Source: DATFQI01 sp963816955 (GTDB taxonomy: Bacteria; Actinomycetota; Thermoleophilia; Solirubrobacterales; Solirubrobacteraceae). Taken from it: a stretch of 64,000 bases of DNA. The notes below the pieces were generated by a model that saw nothing but the letters and a program-made list of their open reading frames with translations, searched no databases and was not told the origin of the DNA. The position numbers were made by a program, and so were the translations under genes. Location: assembly GCA_963816955.1 (NCBI GenBank), contig CAWFME010000001.1, positions 81,559 through 145,558 on the forward strand, written 5' to 3'. Positions 49,095 to 58,122 of this stretch are shown here, one piece after another (positions within the stretch are counted from its first letter, which is position 1; every line of letters starts with the position of its first letter).

Positions 49095-50191
49095 GGCTGC
49101 GGCGGGATCGGCGGGGCCTCCGGCGCGGGCGGCTCGCCCGGGCCGATCGCTCCCGGCGTCATGCCGGGCCGCAGCCGCGACTCCGTCGTGGCCGCGGACG
49201 CCTCGCGCTCGGCCGCGCGGGCCGCGTCGGCCGCTGACCGGGCGTCCGCGGCGGCGGCGTCGGCGGCCGCGTCGGCGCCCTCGTTGCGCTCCTTCGGCTT
49301 CGGCTTCGGCGCTTGCCCGCCGCCCAGGCCGCCCAGCGCGTTGCCGAGGTTGCCGAGCGCCTGGTTGAACTCCGACGGGATGATGAAGATCTTGTTCGCC
49401 GGGCCGTTCGCGAGCTGGGGCAGCATCTGCAGGTACTGGTAGGAGAGCAGGCGCTCGTCCGGCGCGCCGTCGTGGATCGCCTGGAAGACGGTCTCGATCG
49501 CCTTCGACTCGCCCTCGGCCCGCAGGATCGCGGCCGTCCGGGCGCCCTCGGCCTTGAGCACCGCGGACTGCTTCTCGCCCTCCGCCGTGAGGATCTGCGA
49601 CTGCTTGACGCCCTCGGCGTTGAGGATCGCCGCGCGCCGGTCGCGCTCGGCGCGCATCTGCTTCTCCATCGCCTCCTGCACCGTGCGCGGCGGCTCGACG
49701 GACTTGAGCTCGACGCGGTTGACGCGGATGCCCCACCTGCCGGTCGCCTCGTCGAGCACGACGCGCAGCTGCGAGTTGATGTTGTCGCGCGAGGTCAGCG
49801 TCTCCTCGAGCGTGAGCCCGCCGATCACGTTGCGCAGCGTGGTGACGGTGAGCTGCTCGATCGCCTGCAGCGGGTTGGCGACCTCGTAGGTCGCGGCCTT
49901 CGGATCGGTGACCGTGAAGTAGATGACCGTGTCGATGCCGACGACCAGGTTGTCCTCGGTGATCACGGGCTGGGGCGGGAACGTCACGACCTGCTCGCGC
50001 AGGTCGATCAGCGGCTTGACGCGGTCGATGAACGGGATGATCAGCGTCAGCCCCGGGTCCAGCGTCCGCGCGTAGCGGCCGAGCCGCTCGACGACGCCGG
50101 CGCGCGCCTGCGGCACGATCCGCACGCCCGCCGCCGCGACGATGAACAGGAATATGGCCAGGACGATAAGTGCGATGACGCCCGCTTCCAT
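49091..50191 (-). CDS. SPFH/Band 7 membrane protein (stomatin/QmcA-like)
   Basis: This 366-residue protein has an N-terminal membrane helix (VIALIVLAIFLFIVAAAGVR), an SPFH domain (GVVERLGRYARTLDPGLTLI, PVITEDNLVVGIDTVIYFTV) and an Ala/Glu coiled-coil (MRAERDRRAAILNAEGVKQS). A Pro/Ala-rich tail follows. Stomatins form membrane oligomers with NfeD partners; the gene directly follows nfeD. It ends 4 bp within the convergent exported-protein gene. Confidence 0.92.
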   Translation of the reverse strand: MEAGVIALIVLAIFLFIVAAAGVRIVPQARAGVVERLGRYARTLDPGLTLIIPFIDRVKPLIDLREQVVTFPPQPVITEDNLVVGIDTVIYFTVTDPKAATYEVANPLQAIEQLTVTTLRNVIGGLTLEETLTSRDNINSQLRVVLDEATGRWGIRVNRVELKSVEPPRTVQEAMEKQMRAERDRRAAILNAEGVKQSQILTAEGEKQSAVLKAEGARTAAILRAEGESKAIETVFQAIHDGAPDERLLSYQYLQMLPQLANGPANKIFIIPSEFNQALGNLGNALGGLGGGQAPKPKPKERNEGADAAADAAAADARSAADAARAAEREASAATTESRLRPGMTPGAIGPGEPPAPEAPPIPPQP

Positions 50192-50203
50192 GGCGGCTTC
50201 CTC

Positions 50204-50638
50204 CTACTCCTCGGTCACGAGCGCCGTGGCGCCCCGGATCTCGATCACGTGCACGCGCTTGCCGGGCTCGATCACATCGTCCTCGTCGTAGGCGCGGGCG
50301 GTCCACGTCTCGCCCTCGAGCTTCACGCAGCCCGTCTCCTCGTCGTTGGAGATGCGCTCCACGACCATCGCGCTGCGCCCGACGAGCGCGGCGGTGCCGG
50401 TGCGCAGCTGGGCGGGCATCCTGCGGTGCGAGCGGGCCAGCGGCCGCAGGGCGCCGAGCAGCACGCCCGAGACGAGCAGGAACACCAGCAGCGAGATCAG
50501 CGTCCCCCCGCCCACGGCCGCCACGAGCGCCGCGAGCAGCGCGCCGCCCGCGAACGGCGCCAGGAAGAATCCGAGCGTCGCGATCTCCCCGACGGCGAAG
50601 ATCACCGCCGCGATAAGCCAGAGCACCCAGGGGTCCAT
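50204..50638 (-). CDS. NfeD-family membrane protein
   Basis: The 144-residue protein has membrane helices (WVLWLIAAVIFAVGEIATLG, TLISLLVFLLVSGVLLGALR) and a soluble OB-fold domain (GRSAMVVERISNDEETGCVK, KRVHVIEIRGATALVTEE). This short NfeD lacks the serine protease domain. It is paired with the downstream SPFH gene, as is usual. Confidence 0.9.
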   Translation of the reverse strand: MDPWVLWLIAAVIFAVGEIATLGFFLAPFAGGALLAALVAAVGGGTLISLLVFLLVSGVLLGALRPLARSHRRMPAQLRTGTAALVGRSAMVVERISNDEETGCVKLEGETWTARAYDEDDVIEPGKRVHVIEIRGATALVTEE

Positions 50639-50646
50639 GGAATCGA

Positions 50647-51519
50647 TTATCCCATCAGCTCGGACGCGGCGGCTAAAAGCGGCACCACGACGTCGCTGAC
50701 GGGCGTCGCGATCCCGTGCCTTTCGGCCAGCCGGGGCACGACGCCGTTGCGCGCCTCCCACTCCAGGGTGCGCCCGGCCTCGGCGTCGAAGAGCATCGAG
50801 GTGCCGAGGTCGCCGGGCAGCCCGCGGTAGTAGGCGAGCAGCTCCTCGACCGCGCCCGGCGGCGGGTTCGCGCCCTCCGCGCGGGCGACCGCGAAGACCT
50901 CCTCGGCGTAGGCGCGCGCCAGCTCGGCGACGTCCTCGCGAGCGAACATCCCGGCCCGCCGGCGCGCCAGCACCATCAGCCCGGCCACGGCGTTGACGGC
51001 CAGCTTGTGCCACGCGACCGTGGCGAAGTCCTCGCTGAGCGTGACGCCGGCGCCGAGCAGCTCGGCGAGCTTGCGACCCTCGGCGCCGCCGGGCACCGTC
51101 AGCTGGACGGGCCCGCGCTGGCGCACGCGGCCGGGCGCGACGACCTCGGCCGGCACCCAGACGACGGCGGGCAGCACGGCGGCGCCGTGCGCGAGCGGCT
51201 CGACGAGCTCGCGGTGCTCGACGCCGTTCTGCAGCACCACCACGATCGATCCCGGCCCCGCGAGCGTGTCGAGCCACGCCGCCGCGCCGGCCGTCTGGTG
51301 CGCCTTGACGGCGAGCAGGACCCACTCGGCCCGCCCGCCGGCCAGCGCGGGGTCGGCGAGCACCGGCGCCCGCAGCAGCTGCGGCGGCTCCCCGTCGCGC
51401 TCGACGGCCGGCGCCTCGCGCGGCGAGCGCGCGCAGAGCACGGGCTCGTGGCCCGCGCGCTCCAGCGCGGCGGCGAACGTCGCGCCGATCGCTCCGGGGC
51501 CGATGACCGCGATCCGCAC
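50647..51519 (-). CDS. panE: 2-dehydropantoate 2-reductase
   Basis: This 290-residue NADPH enzyme has the Rossmann motif MRIAVIGPGAIGATFAAALE, the VLLAVKAHQT segment, NGVEH and WHKLAVNAVAGLMVL, where Lys is catalytic. It reduces ketopantoate for pantothenate and CoA synthesis; paralogues act on other 2-keto acids. It starts at GTG 51519, 4 bp after ftsY. Confidence 0.88.
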   Translation of the reverse strand: MRIAVIGPGAIGATFAAALERAGHEPVLCARSPREAPAVERDGEPPQLLRAPVLADPALAGGRAEWVLLAVKAHQTAGAAAWLDTLAGPGSIVVVLQNGVEHRELVEPLAHGAAVLPAVVWVPAEVVAPGRVRQRGPVQLTVPGGAEGRKLAELLGAGVTLSEDFATVAWHKLAVNAVAGLMVLARRRAGMFAREDVAELARAYAEEVFAVARAEGANPPPGAVEELLAYYRGLPGDLGTSMLFDAEAGRTLEWEARNGVVPRLAERHGIATPVSDVVVPLLAAASELMG

Positions 51520-51523
51520 GCGC

Positions 51524-52519
51524 TCAGGCCGTGAGCAGCGCCCGGGCGAAGTCGTCCGGGTCGAACGGCCGCAGGTCCTCGAGCTGCTCGCCGATCCCGA
51601 TCAGCTTGACCGGGATGTTGAGCTCGTTGGCGATCGCGAGCGCGATCCCGCCCTTGGCGGTGCCGTCGAGCTTGGTGAGGATGATCCCCGTCACGCCGAC
51701 GGCCTCGCCGAACTGCTTCGCCTGGCGGACGCCGTTCTGGCCCGTCGTGGCGTCGACGGTCATCAGCGTCTCGTGCGGCGCGTCGGGCATCTGCTTGGCG
51801 ATCACGCGCCGGACCTTCTCGAGCTCGGCCATCAGGTCGCGCTGGGTGTGCAGACGGCCGGCGGTGTCGACGATGACCACGTCGGCGCCGCGCTCGCGCC
51901 CGCGGGCCACGGCGTCGAAGGCGACCGCGCCGGGGTCCGAGCCCTCCGGGCCCTTGACGACGTCCACGCCCGCACGCTCGCCCCAGCGCTCGAGCTGCTC
52001 GACCGCGGCGGCGCGGAACGTGTCGGCGGCGCCGATCACGACGGTCTGGCCGAGCGTGTTCTTCAGGTGCCAGGCGAGCTTGCCGATCGTGGTCGTCTTG
52101 CCCGTGCCGTTGACGCCGACGACGAGGATGACGGTCGGTTCGGGCCGGATGTCGATCGTCTCGTCGCCCGTGCGCGCGAGCTGCGCGAGCAGCTCGGCCA
52201 GGCGCTCCGTGAGCTGCTCGCCGCCGACGAGGCCGCCCTCGTCCGCCTCGCGCTCGAGCTGCTCGACGACCTGCGCGGTCGTGCGGGCGCCGACGTCGGC
52301 GTAGATCAGCGCCTCCTCGAGCCGCTCCCACGTCTCCTCGTCGAGATCGCCCTCGAACAGGGTCGCCTGGACCTCCGCGGCGAGCGCCTCGCGCGTCTTG
52401 CGCATGTTCTCGCGCAGACGCCGGAAGAAGCCGCGGCGCTCCTCCGGGCTCGCTTCGGCCTGCGCCCCCGCGGGGACGGGGCCGTCGGTGAGGAAGAGGT
52501 CGGTCCAGTCGCGGGGCAC
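51524..52519 (-). CDS. ftsY: Signal recognition particle receptor FtsY
   Basis: The 331-residue SRP receptor GTPase has motifs VVGVNGTGKTTTIGKLAW, VIGAADTFRAAAVEQL, IVDTAGRLHTQRDLMAEL and ILTKLDGTAKGGIALA. The N domain is short and the acidic A domain found in E. coli is missing, as usual in actinobacteria. GTG 52519 was chosen as the first in-frame start before the N domain. The partner ffh is at 44591. Confidence 0.95.
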   Translation of the reverse strand: MPRDWTDLFLTDGPVPAGAQAEASPEERRGFFRRLRENMRKTREALAAEVQATLFEGDLDEETWERLEEALIYADVGARTTAQVVEQLEREADEGGLVGGEQLTERLAELLAQLARTGDETIDIRPEPTVILVVGVNGTGKTTTIGKLAWHLKNTLGQTVVIGAADTFRAAAVEQLERWGERAGVDVVKGPEGSDPGAVAFDAVARGRERGADVVIVDTAGRLHTQRDLMAELEKVRRVIAKQMPDAPHETLMTVDATTGQNGVRQAKQFGEAVGVTGIILTKLDGTAKGGIALAIANELNIPVKLIGIGEQLEDLRPFDPDDFARALLTA

Positions 52520-52688
52520 GGCGCGGCAGGATAGAGCGCTGCCCGCTGGCTGGCGCCTTGTGCCGGGCTGGTGGCACGTGGCGTCTGAACGGCGGGCATG
52601 TACGGCGGTGGGTTCGGGCCGCGGGCGGCTCCCTCGCTTCCCTACCCAGCCGCCGTTGACGTTGGCCGCCGTCGCCATCATCTCCGGT

Positions 52689-53432
52689 ATGACCGCGTTC
52701 GTCCTCACGCTCGTCGGCGCCGCGCTGGCGGTCGGCCTGGAGCTGCTGGAGGCGATGGCGATCGTGCTGGCGGTCGGCTCGACCCGCCGTCCCCGCGACG
52801 CCGTGATCGGCGCGGCCGGGGCGGTGGCGCTGCTCGCGGTCGCGGTGGTCGTCGTCGGGCCGCTGGTGCTCGCTCGGCTGCCGCTGGAGCCGCTGCAGGT
52901 CGTGATCGGCACCGCGCTGCTGCTGTTCGGGCTCGAATGGCTGCGCAAGGGCGTGCTGCGGCTCGCCGGGGCCCGGGCGCCGTCGTCGTCGCTGCAGGAG
53001 TACCTCGACGAGCGCGAGGCGATGGAGGCGCTTCCGCCGCCGGAGCCCGGCAGGCCCGACTGGCCCGCGCGGATCGTGGCCGGCAAGGGCGTGCTGCTCG
53101 AGGGTCTGGAGGTCGTGCTGATCGTGGCGGCGCTCGGAGCGAGGCCGGAGGGGTTGGCGCCGGCGGTCGCGGGCGCGGCGGTCGCCGTGGTGCTCGTGGT
53201 CGCGCTCGGCGCGGTGCTGCACCGGCCGCTGGCGCGGCTGCCCGAGTCGCACCTCAAGTACGCCGTCGGCGTCGTGCTGTCGAGCTTCGGGGTGTTCTTC
53301 CTCGGCGAGGGGCTCGGCGCCGAGTGGCCCGGCGGCGACGTGGCGCTGCTGTACCTGGCGCTGGCGTTCGTGGCGGCCGCGCAGCTGCTGGTCGCTGCCG
53401 TGGCCGGGCGGCACCGGGAGCTGCCGGCCTGA
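52689..53432 (+). CDS. Polytopic membrane protein, 247 aa, inverted-repeat type
   Basis: The product has six or seven predicted helices in two similar halves. Each half opens with an acidic motif: VGLELLEAMAIVLAVGS and GVLLEGLEVVLIVAALGA. Such ExxE-type duplicated helices occur in TMEM165/Gdt1- and COG4280-like transporters. Ions or substrates cannot be predicted. ATG 52689 is chosen. Its stop overlaps the next gene (TGATG). Confidence 0.75.
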   Translation: MTAFVLTLVGAALAVGLELLEAMAIVLAVGSTRRPRDAVIGAAGAVALLAVAVVVVGPLVLARLPLEPLQVVIGTALLLFGLEWLRKGVLRLAGARAPSSSLQEYLDEREAMEALPPPEPGRPDWPARIVAGKGVLLEGLEVVLIVAALGARPEGLAPAVAGAAVAVVLVVALGAVLHRPLARLPESHLKYAVGVVLSSFGVFFLGEGLGAEWPGGDVALLYLALAFVAAAQLLVAAVAGRHRELPA

Positions 53433-53632
53433 TGCGCGCCCTGCGCAAGCTCGTGCTCGGCGAGACGTGGACGCTCCCGCTCGGCGTCCTGCTCACGCTC
53501 GCGCTCGCCCTGGTGCTCGACGCCGCCGTGGGCGACACGCCGTTCTGGCGCCACGCCGGCGGGTTCCTGCTGCTCGCGTGCGTGCTGGCGGCGCTGGCCG
53601 TGTCGCTCGCGCCGGCCTGGCGGCGCCGCTAG
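53432..53632 (+). CDS. Small two-helix membrane protein, 66 aa
   Basis: The product has two hydrophobic helices (LPLGVLLTLALALVLDAAVG, AGGFLLLACVLAALAVSLAP) with basic ends (MRALRKLV, AWRRR). It is translationally coupled to the polytopic membrane protein and could be an accessory subunit. Confidence 0.72.
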   Translation: MRALRKLVLGETWTLPLGVLLTLALALVLDAAVGDTPFWRHAGGFLLLACVLAALAVSLAPAWRRR

Positions 53633-53700
53633 CCCGTCGGCCACGCCGTACGCGGAGCGCTTGAACGGCGGGCAGACAAGGGGGCGGGGCGCCGGCCGGG

Positions 53701-53745
53701 CGAGTGGCATCTCCGTTCCCGCACAGGGAACCCAGGTGCCACTCG
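53701..53745. terminator. Nested hairpin between convergent genes
   Basis: CGAGTGGCA (53701-53709) pairs with TGCCACTCG (53737-53745), with an inner stem TTCCC/GGGAA (53716-53720 and 53726-53730). A direct repeat CGAGTGGCAT recurs at 53751. It lies between the small membrane protein and smc, which converge, so a bidirectional terminator is likely. The rest of the 255-bp spacer holds no supported gene. Confidence 0.6.
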
Positions 53746-53887
53746 GCCGTCGAGTGGCATCTAGACCGCGCATTTCGCGGCGGCGCCACCATTCACGCCC
53801 TTGGCGCCTGCAAGAGAGCGTGCCCCCGGTGGCCCGTTGGCGAGCGTCACACGGCCCGCGCGCGGGCCGTCCGCGCAGGGGCGGCGA

Positions 53888-56800
53888 TCACGCCGCGCGC
53901 TCCTCCTGGCGTGGCGGGAGCCGGCGCGAGATCACGCGCGAGACGCCGTTGCCCGCCATCGAGACGCCGTAGAGGCAGTCGGCGGCCTCCATCGTGCGCT
54001 TCTGGTGGGTGACGACGATGAACTGCGCGCGGTCGGAGAACTGGCCGAGCAGCTTCAGGAAGCGGTCGATGTTGTGGTCGTCCAGCGCCGCCTCGACCTC
54101 GTCGAGGATGTAGAAGGGGCACGGCCGGGCGAGGAAGACCGCGAACAGGAAGGCGAGCGCGGTCAGCGACTTCTCGCCGCCCGAGAGCAGCAACAGGCGC
54201 TTGGTCGCCTTGCCGGCCGGGGTGATCTCGATCTCGACGCCCAGGTCGTCGCCGGGACCCGCGCCGCCGTCCTCCTCGGCCTCCGCCACGGCGTCGATCC
54301 GGTCCTCGGCGTCCGGGGCCTCTTCGTCGGTGTCGCCGCCGCCGAGCACCGGCCGCGGGGCGGAGTCCTCGCGCACGAGCCGCAGCCGGCCGCGGCCGCC
54401 CGGGAACAGCTGGGCGGCGACCTCCTCGAAGTTCTCGGCGGCGGCCGTGAAGGTCTCCTCGAAGGCCTGCTGGATGCGCCGGTCCGTGTCGCGGATCAGG
54501 CCCCTGAGCTCGCGCAGCGCGTTCTCGAGGTCCTCGCGCTGGCCCTCGAGCTCCTCGACGTGGGCGAGCGCCTCCTTGTACTCGTCCTGCGCGAGCGGGT
54601 TGACCGGGCCGAGCTGCTCGCGCCGCCGCTGCAGGCGCTCGATCCGCCCCTGCAGCTCCGCGCGCTCTGGCTCGGGGAGCGGCTCCGCGGACGGCTCCGC
54701 CTCCAGGCCGAGGCGCTCCGCGAGCCGGTCCAGCTCCGCGCGGGCGTCGGCGGCGGCGTCGCGCGCCTGCTGGGCCCGGACCTCGCCGCGGGTGACGGCT
54801 TCCCCGCGCTCCTTCAGGCGGGCGTGGACCTGCGACTCGCGGGCGGCGCAGGCGCGCAGCTCGCCGGCCAGCTTCTCGCCGGCCGCGCGGTCGGCCTCCA
54901 GCTCGGCGGCGAGCGCCTCGGTCTGCGTGCCGATCGCGCCGCGGCGCGTCCTCGAGCGCGTTCGCGAGCCGCTCCGCGGCAGGCCGCAGCCCGGCGTCAC
55001 GGTCCAGGCGGGCCTCGTCGAGCGCGATCCGGCGCGCGCGCTCCTCGCGCTCGCGCTCCGCGCGCTCGGCGAGGCGGCGCTCCGTGGCGATCGAGGCCTG
55101 CAGCTGCGCGCGGCGCTCCGCGTCGGGGCCCTCGTCGGGCGTCCTGCGGCGCTGGTCGATCAGCCAGCGGGCGTGGCGCTCCGCTTCCGCGGCCTCGTCG
55201 CGCGCCCGGGCGGCAGCGCGGGCGGCCCGCTCGGCCTCCTCGCGGCCCTTGTCGGCCCCGGCCACCGCGCGGGTGGCCGCGTCGACCTGCGCGAGCGCGG
55301 CCTGCTCGGCCTGCGCGGCCTTCTCGACCTCGGCGATCAGCCCGTCGCGGCGGTTGCGCTCGGCCAGCACGCGGTCCTCGCCGCCGGCGGGAACCTGGCG
55401 CAGCTCGCGCGTCGCGGCCGACCACACCCGGCCCGTGCGCGTCACGGCCACGCCCGAGAACCCGTCCGCGAGACCGTCGACGGAATCCACGACCCACACG
55501 TCGGCGAGCAGCCGCTCCGCGAGCTCGCGGGCCGGGCCGTCGTCGAGCTTGACGCGGTCGAGCAGCCGCTCCGCACCGGCGGCCGGAGCCGCGCCGGCGG
55601 CGGCGCGCGCGGCGGCGTCGGTGGTCGCGACGAGCGCGGCCCCACCGTCGCGGCCCGCGCGGTCCAGGAGGCGCTCGCCCTCGGCGACGTCGGCGGCGAC
55701 CGCGGCGCGCAGGCGCGGGCCGAGGGCGGCGGTCAGGGCGAGCTCGTAGCCCGGCTCGGCGCTCAGGCCGTCGGCGAGCGCGACCGCGCCGCCCGGGGCG
55801 CCGGCGTGGGCGCGCAGGAACTGGTTGACCTTCGCGAGCTCGGCGCCGACGCGGGCGGCCTCGCGGCGCGCGGCCTCGGCGGCCTTGTCCAGCTCGCGGC
55901 GCTCGCGGCGCGCGGTCTCGCCCGCGGCGTCGACCTCGCGGCGGCGGGCCACGGCGGCCTCGGCCTCCCCGCTCAGCCGCCCCAGCTCGACGGCCGCGGC
56001 CTCGCGGCGCTGCTCGAGCTCGGCCAGCTCGGCCTCCAGGCGCGCCCGCCGGTCCTCGGCGAGGCGCCCGAGCTCGGCCTCCAGCGCGGCGATCCGCTCG
56101 GCCGCGCCGTCATCGCCGGTGTCGGCGGTGGCCTCCGACCGCAGGGCCTCCAGCCGCACCTCGCGCCGAGCCGTGCGCTCGTCCAGCGTCGTGACGGCGG
56201 AGCGCGCCGACTCCAGCCGCAATCCGATCCGCTCGCCGGCCGAGCGCGCGGCGTAGAACCGGCTCGACACCCGCTCGCGCAAGGAGCTCCGGGCGGCCAG
56301 CGCCTCCTCGGCCTGCCGGCGCTCCTCGGCGACCTCGCCCAGCTCGGCCTCGGTCTCGGCGGCGGCCCGGCGTGCGGCGGCCACCTCGGCCTCGGCCGCG
56401 GCCAGCGCCGAAGCCGCGGAGCGCGCCGCGTCGGCGGCCAGCGTCCACGACGCCTCATCGATCTGGCGGGCGATCCGCTCGTGCAGCTCGGCGGCCTCGG
56501 CCTGCCGCTTCAAGGGCCGCAGCCGGGTACGCGCCTCGCGCTCGACGTCCAGCGCACGGTCCAGGTTGTCCTGCGTGCGCTCGAGCTTGAGCTGCGCGCG
56601 GCGGCGGCGCTTGCGGTGCTTGCCGAGGCCGGCGGCCTCCTCGATCAGCATCCGCCGGTCCTTGGGCTTGGAGGTGACGATCGCCTCCACGCGGCCCTGG
56701 GAGACGACGGAGTGCATCTCCTTGCCCAGACCGGTGTCCGACAGGATCTCGATGACGTCCGTGAGCCGGCAGCGGGCGCCGTTGACGCGGTACTCGCCCT

Positions 56801-57125
56801 CCCCCGCGCGGTTGAGCTTGCGCACGATCGAGATCTCGCCCGCCGGCAGGTCCACGGCGCCGCCCGCGTTGTCGAGCACGACCTCGACCTCGGCCTCCGA
56901 GCGCGCCTGGACGCCGTGCGCGCCGGCGAAGATCACGTCCTGCATCGACTGGCCGCGGACGGCCAGCGGCGACTGCTCGCCGAGCGCCCACAGCACCGCG
57001 TCGGTCACGTTGGACTTGCCCGAGCCGTTGGGGCCGACGATCACCGACACGCCGGGAGAGAACTCCAGGCGGGTGCGCTCGGGAAAGGACTTGAAGCCCT
57101 TCAGGGTCAGCGACCTCAGGTGCAC
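53888..57125 (-). CDS. smc: Chromosome segregation ATPase SMC, one frameshift
   Basis: The protein has a Walker A IVGPNGSGKSNVTDAVLWAL near the N-terminus, a long coiled coil, a hinge (GAPGGAVALADGLSAEPGYE onward), a second coiled coil and a C-terminal head with LSGGEKSLTALAFLFAVFLA and YILDEVEAALDDHN. A single-base shift near 54938-54955 divides the C-terminal arm: the frame reading ERLANALEDAP must join the one reading GAIGTQTEALAAEL. Smc is essential in many bacteria, so a consensus error is likely. It begins at GTG 57125, one base after the rnc stop. Confidence 0.93.
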
Positions 57126-57126
57126 G

Positions 57127-57801
57127 TCAGCTCTCCATCACGTCCAGCGCAGCCTCGGCCGCGGCCTGCTCGGCGTCCTTCTTCGAGCGGCCGGAGCCGC
57201 GCGCCACCTCCTCGCCACCCACCATGGCCGCGACCTCGAAGACCCGCTCGTGCGGCGGGCCGTCCTCGGCCGTCACCTCGTAGGTCACGAGCGCACCGCG
57301 GCGCGCCAGGCGCTCCTGCAGGGCCGACTTGAAGTCCGCCGGCGAGTCCAGCGCCAGCGCGATCTCCGGCTGGAAGGCCTCGACCACCGCCTCGGCGGTC
57401 TCCTCGTAGCCGAAGGCCAGGTAACAGGCCCCGATCACGGCCTCGATCACCGACGCGAGCACGCGCTCGGTGTGGGCGAGCTGCTCCGCCGCGGGCCCGC
57501 GCGCGTCCTGCGGCGCGGCCGCCCGCAGGCGCTCCGGCAGCCCCAGCCGCTCCGCGACCGACCGGCAGGAGCGCCCCGAGACCGCCTGCGCGCGGATCTT
57601 CGTCAGCCGCCCGGCGCCGTGCGTGTCGGCCTGCAGCCGCGGCCACAGGTGCGTCGTGACGGCGAGGCCGAGCACGGAGTCGCCCAGGAACGCCAGCCGC
57701 TCGTAGGACTCCGAGCGGCGCTCGACCCATGAGGCGTGCGTGACCGCCTGCCGGGCGAGATCGTCCGGCAGCCGCTCCAGCAGGTCGTTGAGCTTGCGCA
57801 C
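57127..57801 (-). CDS. rnc: Ribonuclease III with substituted catalytic acids
   Basis: The 224-residue protein has an RNase III domain and a C-terminal dsRNA-binding domain (PADFKSALQERLARRGALVT, ARGSGRSKKDAEQAAAEAA). The signature is SYERLAFLGDSVLGL, with Ala37 where E. coli has Glu41, and the later motif is VLASVIEAVIGA, with Ser117 where Asp114 is expected. Glu34, Asp41 and Glu120 are kept. Two of the four metal-binding acids are thus changed. GTG 57801 directly follows the acpP stop (TGAGTG). plsX-acpP-rnc-smc is a common order. Confidence 0.9.
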   Translation of the reverse strand: MRKLNDLLERLPDDLARQAVTHASWVERRSESYERLAFLGDSVLGLAVTTHLWPRLQADTHGAGRLTKIRAQAVSGRSCRSVAERLGLPERLRAAAPQDARGPAAEQLAHTERVLASVIEAVIGACYLAFGYEETAEAVVEAFQPEIALALDSPADFKSALQERLARRGALVTYEVTAEDGPPHERVFEVAAMVGGEEVARGSGRSKKDAEQAAAEAALDVMES

Positions 57802-58122
57802 TCAAATGGGGTTGATCCGCGAGTCGTCCGGACTCGCGGTCTGAGAAGAACGTGGGACATCCGGTCCCCCGATGGGGGCGGATGGGAGGTGCTCGAGCAC
57901 GAAGTCCACGGCCTGCCCGACGGTCTGCACCTTCGCGGCCTGCTCGTCCGACATCCGCACTCCGTAGGTGTCCTCGAGCTCCTGCACGAGCGTGTAGAGA
58001 TCCAGCGAGTCCGCCTCGAGGTCGCGCTTGAAGTGCGTCGCCTCGGTCACGCGTGCGGGATCGATCTCCAGCTCGTCGGCCAGGTGCGCGCGGATCAGCT
58101 CGAGGACGTCGTCTCGGGTCAT
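57802..58122 (-). CDS. acpP: Acyl carrier protein with C-terminal extension
   Basis: The 106-residue protein has the phosphopantetheine site at Ser39 in LEADSLDLYTLVQELED and the four-helix ACP pattern. About 25 extra residues (PSAPIGGPDVPRSSQTASPD) extend beyond the usual end. It carries fatty acyl intermediates. ATG overlaps the plsX stop (ATGA). Confidence 0.93.
   Translation of the reverse strand: MTRDDVLELIRAHLADELEIDPARVTEATHFKRDLEADSLDLYTLVQELEDTYGVRMSDEQAAKVQTVGQAVDFVLEHLPSAPIGGPDVPRSSQTASPDDSRINPI

Noticed and set aside
52586..53674. 13-bp direct repeat TGAACGGCGGGCA flanking the two membrane-protein genes
   Set aside because: A match of this length is expected by chance in GC-rich 64 kb and the flanks do not agree, so it is not evidence of a mobile element.
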